A program made the position numbers and the translations under genes. From positions 1 through 23,411 of the forward strand of contig DASSVP010000017.1 of the NCBI GenBank assembly GCA_035705985.1: DNA of 23,411 bases. Reading direction: 5' to 3'. Positions 1 to 6,050 of this stretch are shown one piece after another. The number at the start of each line of letters is the position of its first letter. Position 1 is the stretch's first letter. The notes under the pieces were generated by a model. It searched no databases and was not told the DNA's origin. It saw nothing but the letters and a program-made list of their open reading frames with translations. The stretch comes from JACVRW01 sp035705985 (GTDB lineage Bacteria > Actinomycetota > Thermoleophilia > Solirubrobacterales > Thermoleophilaceae).

Positions 1-153
1 CTGGTGCTGCACGAGGAGCAGCCGGTGGTGGAGAAGAGGGCCGTGCCGAAGGAGCGGGTGCGGATGGAGAAGGAGTCGGTCACCGACGAGGCGCGGGTCT
101 CGGAGGAGGTCCGCAAGGAGCAGATCGAGGCCGACGGCGACCTCGACCGCTAG
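1..153 (+). CDS. DUF2382-type stress protein, C-terminal fragment
   Basis: Reading frame 1 is open from the window edge to TAG at 151-153 and gives 50 residues. They are strongly charged, with alternating Glu/Lys/Arg and Val, including HEEQPVVEKRAV and VRKEQIEADGD. This is the usual C-terminal repeat pattern of DUF2382 (YsnF/AvaK-like) proteins, which are often linked to stress and often carry an N-terminal PRC-barrel domain. The start and any N-terminal domain lie outside the window, so full architecture cannot be judged. A strong terminator follows 25 nt after the stop, so this is the last gene of its transcript. The family assignment rests on sequence character and motif resemblance only. 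Confidence 0.7.
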   Translation: MVLHEEQPVVEKRAVPKERVRMEKESVTDEARVSEEVRKEQIEADGDLDR

Positions 154-177
154 CGGATTCCGACAGCTGTGACCCTG

Positions 178-206
178 AAAGCCCCGCATTCGCGGGGCTT
201 TCTTGT
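178..206 (+). terminator. Rho-independent terminator after the DUF2382 gene
   Basis: A perfect 10-bp stem (178-187 pairing with 192-201) with a 4-nt ATTC loop ends in a short T-rich run (TTTCTT). The stem is GC-rich inside and A/T at the base. It lies 25 nt after the stop of the preceding gene. Its T-tract overlaps the -35 element of the next promoter. Confidence 0.9.
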
Positions 207-231
207 GCCAGGAAGGCCGCAGGGCTAGGGT
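203..231 (+). promoter_or_regulatory. Promoter of the GMC oxidoreductase operon
   Basis: TTGTGC (203-208) and TAGGGT (226-231) are separated by exactly 17 nt. A start site near 238 would leave a short leader containing GAGG (237-240) before the TTG at 251. The -35 box lies inside the T-tract of the upstream terminator. Confidence 0.5.
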
Positions 232-250
232 AGCCCGAGGCGGCCCCAGC

Positions 251-2242
251 TTGAGAATCCCGGCTCCCATCGAGTCGTCCGCAGAGCGCACCGACCGGCG
301 CTTTCTCGCCGGCCCGGCACGGAGCGTCCTCGCGGCGCTGGCGGAGGTCGCGGTCGACACTGGCGTCATCCCGGCGCGCGACGTCGCGGAGAACGTCGAC
401 CGCTACATGGGCCCGTTCCGCGCCCAGCGCAAGTGGGTCGTGAATGTTGCGCTCATCGGCCTGTGGCTGTACCCGCTCCGCTTTCTCAAGCCGCCGCTGC
501 CGAAGCTGAAGCTCGAGGACCGCCGCCGCTTCGTCGAGAAGCGCTTCATCGACGACGTCGCCTTCGGGCGCGTCCGCTTCCTGCGGCGGCTCGTGCAGGC
601 GATGTTCCGCCTGTCGATGCAGATGACCTATCTCGGCTACTACGGCGACCGCCGCACGTACGCCACGGTCGGGTATGTCCCGTTCGACGAGCGCCCCGAC
701 TACGCCGAGCGCACGCGCAACGTGCCGGACACGCTGCCGAGCGTCGAGTCCATGTCGCACGGCTCGCTGGACGGCGACACGCTCTCGGCGGATGCGGTCG
801 TGGTCGGAAGCGGTGCGGCGGGCGCGATCGTCGCCTACCGGCTTGCTGAGGCGGGCAGGCGCGTGCTGCTGGTGGAGCGCGGCCGCCACCTCGATCCGTC
901 GGAGTTCACCGACAACGAGATCGAGCAGATCTCGAACCTCTACGCCGACGGCGCGCTCCAGCTGTCGCGCGACTTCAGCTTCCAGGTCCTCCAGGGCATG
1001 TGCGTGGGCGGGTCGACGGTCGTGAACAACGCCGTCTGCTTCGACATCCCGCCCGAGGAGCTCACGCGCTGGAACGGGTCCGAGCTCGACGCGGGGATCA
1101 GCGAGACGCGCCTCGCCGAGTCGTTCCGCGAGGTGCGCCGCCTGGTGGGCGTCCAGCGCCCGCCGAGCAAGCACCTCCAGGCCGGCGCGCAGAAGTTCGT
1201 GGACGGCGTGAAGGCGCTCGGCCTGGACGGGGAGGTCGACGTGGTCGAGGCGAACATCGCCGACTGCCCCGGCAGCGGCTACTGCAATATCGGCTGCCCG
1301 TTCGGGGCCAAGCTCTCGATGTTGGACAAGGTGCTGCCTGACGGGCAGCGGCTCTTCGGCGTGGACGCGCTCCGCGTGCTGCCCGAGTGCCGCGCCGAGC
1401 GGATCGAGACCGACGGGCGCCGCGCCACGGCCGTCATGGCCCGCCTGTCGAACGGGCGCAGGCTGCGTATTCGCGCGAACACCGTCGTCGTATCCGCCGG
1501 CGCGATCGCCTCGAGCTGGCTCCTCATGGAGAGCAGGATCGCCAAGGGGCGCGCGGGGCACGGGCTGCGCTTCAACATGGCGTCGCCGATCACCGCCGAC
1601 TTCGACGAGGAGCTGGACTCCTACGACGGCGTCCAGATCTCGCACTACTTCGAGCCGCCGCACGAGCGCGGGTTCGTGATGGAGACGTGGTTCAACCCGG
1701 TCGTCTCCCAGGCGCTGAACATGCCCGGCTGGCTCGACGACCACCGCGGGAACATGAGCCGCTTCCGCAACCTCACCGCCGCGGGGGTGCTGGTGGGCAC
1801 GCACGAGCCGGGCCGGCTGGACGCGGCGCTCACCGGCGGCGTGGACATCCTGTACACGCCGCACAGGGACGACGTGAAGACGCTGATCGAGGCGCTCAAG
1901 CTGCTGTCGCGGATCTATCTCGCGGCGGGCGCGCGGCGGGTGATGCCGTCCACGTTCCAGTTCCACGCGTTCACCTCGGAGGACCAGCTGGACAAGCTCG
2001 ACGACTACCTGAAGCACTCGAGCTACCTGTCGATCGGGACCGGCCATCCGCAGGGAGGGAACGCGATCAGCCGCGACCCGAAGCGAGGCGTCGTGGACGA
2101 GTCGTTCCGCGTCCACGGCTTCGAGAACCTGTTCGTGTGCGACGCCAGCGTCTTCCCGACGGCCATCACGGTCAACCCGCAGCTCACGGTGATGGCGCTG
2201 GCCGAGTACGCAGCCCCCGGAATCGCGGAGGTATCCGCATGA
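251..2242 (+). CDS. GMC-family FAD-dependent oxidoreductase
   Basis: This 663-aa flavoprotein probably oxidises an alcohol to an aldehyde or ketone; the substrate is unknown. A Rossmann FAD motif (DAVVVGSGAAGAIVAYRL) lies near residues 180-197. A GMC-type substrate region follows, with a Cys-rich CNIGCPFGAK segment near residue 345. The C-terminal catalytic region has HPQGG (His near 599) and VNPQLT (Asn near 642), the His/Asn arrangement of cholesterol-oxidase-like GMC enzymes. The first ~160 residues are helical and resemble the gluconate 2-dehydrogenase subunit 3-like extension seen in long bacterial GMC proteins. TTG at 251 is chosen because it follows a GAGG and the promoter at 203-231; an in-frame TTG at 203 lies within the -35 box. 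The stop overlaps the next start (ATGA), so translation is coupled to the 190-aa protein. Confidence 0.88.
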   Translation: MRIPAPIESSAERTDRRFLAGPARSVLAALAEVAVDTGVIPARDVAENVDRYMGPFRAQRKWVVNVALIGLWLYPLRFLKPPLPKLKLEDRRRFVEKRFIDDVAFGRVRFLRRLVQAMFRLSMQMTYLGYYGDRRTYATVGYVPFDERPDYAERTRNVPDTLPSVESMSHGSLDGDTLSADAVVVGSGAAGAIVAYRLAEAGRRVLLVERGRHLDPSEFTDNEIEQISNLYADGALQLSRDFSFQVLQGMCVGGSTVVNNAVCFDIPPEELTRWNGSELDAGISETRLAESFREVRRLVGVQRPPSKHLQAGAQKFVDGVKALGLDGEVDVVEANIADCPGSGYCNIGCPFGAKLSMLDKVLPDGQRLFGVDALRVLPECRAERIETDGRRATAVMARLSNGRRLRIRANTVVVSAGAIASSWLLMESRIAKGRAGHGLRFNMASPITADFDEELDSYDGVQISHYFEPPHERGFVMETWFNPVVSQALNMPGWLDDHRGNMSRFRNLTAAGVLVGTHEPGRLDAALTGGVDILYTPHRDDVKTLIEALKLLSRIYLAAGARRVMPSTFQFHAFTSEDQLDKLDDYLKHSSYLSIGTGHPQGGNAISRDPKRGVVDESFRVHGFENLFVCDASVFPTAITVNPQLTVMALAEYAAPGIAEVSA

Positions 2243-2811
2243 CTACGACGAGGACCCAAGCCTGGACCTACGAGACGCTGGCGGCCGCGGACCGCAAGAA
2301 GCTCGAGGAGGTGATGCTCACCTGTCCCGCCCCGGACCTGGACGAGCTCGAGGGCTACATCTACTGCGGCTGGAACCACGAGTGGATCGGCCGCATCTCG
2401 GGCGAGAAGTTCAAGAAGGGCTTCCGCCGCCGCGACGGCCGGCCGTTCGGCTACAACGAGATCGTCCGGCAGGACGACCAGGGCTTTCGCGGCGACTGGG
2501 AGGTGAAGCTGAAGGACGGACGGCCGATCCAGCTCGGCTACTTCCGCGTCTCGCAGGTGGGCGACGAGCCGCCGCAGCGGCTCTACGAGCCGTACCGGCA
2601 CGCCGGGCACTTCAACTACGACGTGCCGCTCAACACCTGGAAGAACCTGCCGTTCCGCGTGATCCGAGACTTCGTCGTGCTCCCGAACCCGGGCGACCAC
2701 GGTCTGATGCTCTGCAAGGCGTATCTCCAGTTCGGGTTCAAGTGGGCCAACGTCTTCTACTGCTACTTCCTCCTCGGCCACCGCGAGGAGATCGAGTTCG
2801 AGCCCTGGTGA
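2239..2811 (+). CDS. Unknown 190-aa protein between GMC oxidoreductase and OYE
   Basis: I do not recognise this family. The protein is 190 aa, soluble-looking and rich in Trp, Tyr and Phe (for example YIYCGWNHEWIG near residues 38-49, and a C-terminal FKWANVFYCYFLLGHREEIE). No signal peptide or obvious membrane span is visible. Its start ATG overlaps the stop of the GMC gene and its stop overlaps the GTG of the OYE-type gene, so all three are translationally coupled. That makes an accessory or structural role with the two flavoenzymes plausible. One option is a substrate-binding or lipocalin/SnoaL-like beta-rich partner, but this is a guess. Codon use matches its neighbours. Confidence 0.85.
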   Translation: MTTTRTQAWTYETLAAADRKKLEEVMLTCPAPDLDELEGYIYCGWNHEWIGRISGEKFKKGFRRRDGRPFGYNEIVRQDDQGFRGDWEVKLKDGRPIQLGYFRVSQVGDEPPQRLYEPYRHAGHFNYDVPLNTWKNLPFRVIRDFVVLPNPGDHGLMLCKAYLQFGFKWANVFYCYFLLGHREEIEFEPW

Positions 2812-4130
2812 GCGACCCGATCTTCGAGCCGCTCGAGTTCCGGAGCCTCACCCTGAAGAACCGGATCCTGCGCTCGAACATCTCGGGCCGCTTCGACAAC
2901 TACGACGGCTCCGGCACGCGGGCGCGCATCAACTGGGAGGAGCGCTTCGCGCGCGGCGGGGTGGGGGCGATCGTCTCCTCGTACGTGCCGGTGCACGTGC
3001 GCGGCCGCATCCTCCCCAACTACGCGACGATCGACCGCGACGAGCGAATCCCGTTCTGGCGGCGGGTGGGGGAGGCGGTGCACCGGCACGACTGCCGGTT
3101 CATCCTCCAGCTGAGCCACTCGGGGCGACAGCAGGACATCGCGGGCGTGGAGAACGCGGGCCTGAAGGCGCTCAGCTCGACGGCGAAGACCGAGCCCTTC
3201 CACGGCTTCGAGTGCCAGGCGATGACGCGCGACGAGGTGCACGACATCGTCCGGCGCTTCGCCGCAGGCGCGCGCCGCGCCCGCGAGGCCGGGCTCGACG
3301 GGGTGGAGCTCCACGCCGCCAACGGCTACCTGATCACGCAGTTCCTCAGCTCCGGCATCAACGACCGCAAGGACGAGTACGGCGGCCCGCTGGAGAACCG
3401 CGCGCGCTTTCTGCTCGAGATCATCCGGGCGATCCGCGCCGAGGTCGGCCCCGATTTCCACCTCCAGGTGAAGATCAGCGCCGTCGACCACAACAACGCG
3501 GTCATCTTCTGGGAGAAGCGCGGCAACAAGCTCGAGGACTCCGTGCAGGTGTGCAGGTGGGCGGAGGAGGCGGGCGCCGACGCCATCCACGTCTCAACGG
3601 GCAGCATGTTCCCCCACCCGCGCAACCCCGCCGGCGGCGTGCCGGTCGACGTGGTCTCCGGGACCTACGACACGATGATCTCGAGCGGGCTGTACACGTT
3701 CCGGAACTACCTGCTCGCCCGCTACGCGCTGCTGCGTCCGCTGTTCCGCTTCCTATGGAACCGGACAACGCGCGGGCTCCCGGTCGAGGGCGCAAACCTG
3801 CCCGAGGCGCACGCGATCAGGCGGAGCGTCTCGATACCCGTCGTCTGCACGGGCGGGTTCCAGACGGCGTCGGTGATCCGAGCGGCGATCGAGGAGGGCA
3901 GGTGCGACGCGGTCTCGATCGCGCGCCCGCTGATAGCCAACAACGACCTCGTGGAGCTGTTCGCGGCCGGCCAGGACCGGCCGGAGCGGCCCTGCACCTA
4001 CTGCAACAAGTGCCTCGTGAACGTGATCGAGAACCCGCTCGGCTGCTACGAGCTGGCCCGCTACGACGGGGACCGCGACCGCATGATGCGCGAGATCATG
4101 TCGGTGTACGAGTCGGCTTCGCCTGCGTGA
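2808..4130 (+). CDS. NADH:flavin oxidoreductase (Old Yellow Enzyme family) with Fe-S type cysteines
   Basis: This 440-aa FMN-binding TIM-barrel protein would reduce, or in reverse desaturate, activated C=C bonds. The start EPLEFRSLTLKNRILRSN is typical of the family. GVELHAANGYLITQFLS carries the His169/Asn172 pair equivalent to the OYE substrate-binding residues, and VVCTGGF plus SIARPLI form the C-terminal phosphate-binding region. Four cysteines (C396, C399, C402, C413; CxxCxxCx10C) match the [4Fe-4S] site of the 2,4-dienoyl-CoA reductase/trimethylamine dehydrogenase subgroup. The large C-terminal FAD/NAD domain of that subgroup is absent. GTG at 2808 overlaps the preceding TGA. With the GMC enzyme upstream, an alcohol-to-enone-to-saturated-ketone sequence is conceivable (inference). 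The 3' end overlaps the convergent gene by 35 nt. Confidence 0.9.
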   Translation: MSDPIFEPLEFRSLTLKNRILRSNISGRFDNYDGSGTRARINWEERFARGGVGAIVSSYVPVHVRGRILPNYATIDRDERIPFWRRVGEAVHRHDCRFILQLSHSGRQQDIAGVENAGLKALSSTAKTEPFHGFECQAMTRDEVHDIVRRFAAGARRAREAGLDGVELHAANGYLITQFLSSGINDRKDEYGGPLENRARFLLEIIRAIRAEVGPDFHLQVKISAVDHNNAVIFWEKRGNKLEDSVQVCRWAEEAGADAIHVSTGSMFPHPRNPAGGVPVDVVSGTYDTMISSGLYTFRNYLLARYALLRPLFRFLWNRTTRGLPVEGANLPEAHAIRRSVSIPVVCTGGFQTASVIRAAIEEGRCDAVSIARPLIANNDLVELFAAGQDRPERPCTYCNKCLVNVIENPLGCYELARYDGDRDRMMREIMSVYESASPA

Positions 4131-5169
4131 GGTTGCTGCGCTGGCGCACCTTGTTCCAGGTGCTGCCCCAGACCTCAGGCTCGCGCGGCTCCTCGAGCAG
4201 GCGGAAGACCTCCTTGTCCGCGCGCCGGGCGCACACCACCGTTCGGCTCGCCACCACGCGCTCGCCGTCGTGCACCGTCAGGAGGAGGTGGCGGGAGCGC
4301 CGCCACGGCCGCTGACGCAGCCGGTACGAGACGGTGCAGCGCTTGCCGTCCACCCGCGCGTCCAGCTCCGGCTCGAGGGGGTAGAAGGGCGTGCCGAGGA
4401 AGCGCAGCGTGCGCCCGGCGAAGCGCCGGAACTTCCACGGGAAGCGCTTCGCCTGGAACGTCGCCGGGTTGTTCCACTTGCCGCCCTGGTGGGCGGGCCC
4501 GCGCGGCGGGTTGCCGATGCGCCCGCCGAGCAGCGCATGCTCGCGGCTGCCCCAGTGGCCCGGCCACTCGTTCCAGGCGCCGAAGGGCTCGACGGGCAGC
4601 CACGCCTCCGGGCCGTCGCCGAAGGGATGGTCGATCCCGCCCGGGTAGGGCTGCGTCTGCGGCTCGAAGTACGAGGCGTGTGACAGCGGCGCCACGTACA
4701 CGACGGGGTGGAGGCCGCCGTCGCGCTCCTTCCACTCCACTTGGCTCGCCTTGCGCCCCTCGCCGTGCGCGTGCTGCGCGTAGGTGAGCACGTCCGGCTT
4801 ACCCTGCTCGTCGAGCTCGATCTGGATCATCTCCCAGTCGCCCTCGTGCTTGCCGAAGCCGAGCAGATTCTTCGGGTTGAAGTAGAACCACCACCAGTAC
4901 TGGAGCCACTTGCGGCCGTCCCTGCCCTCGATGACCCGCCCGTAGAGCACGCCGTCGTAGCGCGGGTCGCCCTCCATGCGCCGCGCGTCGCCCTGGACGT
5001 TGGGCGCCTGGCAGAGCGAGTCGAGCTCGTGGATCTCGCGCTCGTCCGGATAGGCCCCGAGCAACTCGAGCGTCACGACCGGTTCGGCGCCGACGCTCGC
5101 GATCAGCTCGCCGCCGGACGACACCAGCAGGTTGCCCGCGTTCTCCACCATGCCGGCCACCGAGCTCAC
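4096..5169 (-). CDS. Vps62-like protein, start uncertain
   Basis: From GTG at 5169 the protein is 357 aa. The core, with WLQYWWWFYFNP, KHEGDWEMIQIELD, YAQHAHGE, HASYFEP and WGSREHALLG, resembles the Vps62-related domain found in fungal and actinobacterial proteins of unknown biochemical role. A basic C-terminal tail follows. The same frame is open further upstream to a TGA at 5278-5280 and encodes about 25 residues that still look like this family (HKPVLRYDRQYDYR). No ATG, GTG or TTG lies between that stop and 5169, and GTG 5169 has no visible Shine-Dalgarno sequence. The true start may therefore be a rare codon (CTG at 5221-5223 or ATC at 5245-5247), or the 5' end may be altered. The 3' end overlaps the convergent OYE gene by 35 nt. 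Confidence 0.78.
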   Translation of the reverse strand: MSSVAGMVENAGNLLVSSGGELIASVGAEPVVTLELLGAYPDEREIHELDSLCQAPNVQGDARRMEGDPRYDGVLYGRVIEGRDGRKWLQYWWWFYFNPKNLLGFGKHEGDWEMIQIELDEQGKPDVLTYAQHAHGEGRKASQVEWKERDGGLHPVVYVAPLSHASYFEPQTQPYPGGIDHPFGDGPEAWLPVEPFGAWNEWPGHWGSREHALLGGRIGNPPRGPAHQGGKWNNPATFQAKRFPWKFRRFAGRTLRFLGTPFYPLEPELDARVDGKRCTVSYRLRQRPWRRSRHLLLTVHDGERVVASRTVVCARRADKEVFRLLEEPREPEVWGSTWNKVRQRSNLTQAKPTRTPT

Positions 5170-5320
5170 CCGGTAGTCGTACTGGCGGTCGTAGCGCAGG
5201 ACCGGCTTGTGCAGTTCGAGCAGGTCGCGGTCGAACGCCGAGTCGATGAGGCCAGCGTACCCCGGCGAAAGCGGGGGTCAAGTGGTCGAGCTCACTTCCG
5301 TCGCGTTTGTCCCACCGATT

Positions 5321-5349
5321 CTGTGCGCTCTGGATGCGCGGGGTAAAAT
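5321..5349 (+). promoter_or_regulatory. Promoter of the alpha/beta-hydrolase gene
   Basis: CTGTGC (5321-5326), 17 nt, then TAAAAT (5344-5349). The spacing is the same as for the promoter at 203-231 and the -35 is nearly the same. The -10 box lies downstream of the first possible ATG (5334), so the mRNA would begin near 5355, at an in-frame CTG. The TAAAAT is conspicuous in this GC-rich context. Confidence 0.5.
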
Positions 5350-5960
5350 CGCCCCTGAACGCCGAGCTCGACACTCCGCACGGCCCGGCCCGGGTGCACC
5401 TGCAGCCCGTGGACGACCCGCGCGGCGCGCTGCTGCTGGGGCACGGCGCCGGCGGCGGGGTGGAGGCGCGCGACATCGGCGCGGCTGCCGAGGCGGCGCG
5501 AGCCGAGGGGTTCAGCGCCGCGCTCGTGGAGCAGCCCTACCGGGTGGCGGGGCGCAAATCGCCCGCGCCCGCAGGTCAGCTCGACGCGGCGTGGCTGGCG
5601 GTGGTCGAGCAGCTCCGCGCGGGCGACCTCGGTGGCCTCCCGCTCGTGGCGGGCGGACGCTCCGCCGGGGCGCGTGTGGCCTGCCGCACAGCGGCCGAGG
5701 CCGGCGCCGACGCGGTGCTGTGCCTGGCGTTCCCGGTGCATCCGCCCGGCCGGCCCGAAAAGAGCCGGTTGGAGGAGCTCGACGCCGTCGAGGTGCCCGT
5801 GCTGGTCGTTCAGGGCGAGAGCGACCCGTTCGGAATGCCGCCTGCGGTTCGGGGCCGCGAGGTCGCGACCGTGCCCGGAAACCACAGCCTGAGCGCGGAT
5901 CTCGGGGCGGTCGCGGCGGCCGTCGGCGGGTGGCTGTCAGGGCTCAAGTTCAGGGAGTAG
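5334..5960 (+). CDS. KANL3/Tex30-like alpha/beta hydrolase
   Basis: A compact alpha/beta-hydrolase-fold protein of 208 aa if started at ATG 5334. LLLGHGAGGG (oxyanion region) is followed by AGGRSAGARVA with nucleophile Ser near 110, by QGESDPFG with Asp near 164, and by PGNHSL with His near 184. A complete Ser-Asp-His triad is therefore visible. The layout matches the small KANL3/Tex30 or dienelactone-hydrolase-like family; the substrate cannot be read from sequence. Start choice is uncertain: ATG 5334 lies upstream of the -10 box at 5344-5349, and a leaderless CTG start at 5355 (LNAELDTPHGPARV) fits both promoter and the family's N-terminus better. No terminator is seen after the stop. Confidence 0.82.
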   Translation: MRGVKSPLNAELDTPHGPARVHLQPVDDPRGALLLGHGAGGGVEARDIGAAAEAARAEGFSAALVEQPYRVAGRKSPAPAGQLDAAWLAVVEQLRAGDLGGLPLVAGGRSAGARVACRTAAEAGADAVLCLAFPVHPPGRPEKSRLEELDAVEVPVLVVQGESDPFGMPPAVRGREVATVPGNHSLSADLGAVAAAVGGWLSGLKFRE

Positions 5961-6015
5961 GTCAGGGGAATCTCCCGATGTCCCGCGCGCGAGGAGAGGC
6001 GAGGATGACTGCATC

Positions 6016-6043
6016 TTGACTTAGAACTATAGTTCGATAATCA
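6016..6043 (+). promoter_or_regulatory. Promoter with internal operator upstream of the DedA/lipid-phosphate block
   Basis: TTGACT (6016-6021), a 16-nt spacer and TAATCA (6038-6043), then 7 nt to ATG 6051. GATAAT at 6036-6041 is an alternative -10. The spacing to ATG suggests a leaderless or near-leaderless mRNA. About 40 bp here are AT-rich, in sharp contrast with the surroundings. Confidence 0.6.
6024..6035. repeat. Perfect 12-bp palindrome, probable repressor operator
   Basis: GAACTATAGTTC is a perfect inverted repeat lying wholly in the spacer between the -35 and -10 boxes of the DedA promoter. A dimeric repressor bound there would block RNA polymerase. It resembles AT-rich operators of MarR/TetR-type regulators, but the regulator is not identified. 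No dedicated regulator gene adjoins it; the only MarR-like gene in the window is 13 kb away. Confidence 0.6.
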
Positions 6044-6050
6044 TCTAACA

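Noticed and set aside
80..2116. 678-aa minus-strand ORF opposite the GMC oxidoreductase
   Set aside because: Low-complexity Arg/Glu/His-rich product with no domain; it is the antisense of an intact gene with clear motifs, as expected at this GC content.
6005..6019. Four-codon mini-ORF (ATG to TGA) after a purine-rich run, upstream of DedA
   Set aside because: It lies upstream of the proposed TSS and its stop falls in the -35 box, so it would not be on the DedA mRNA.
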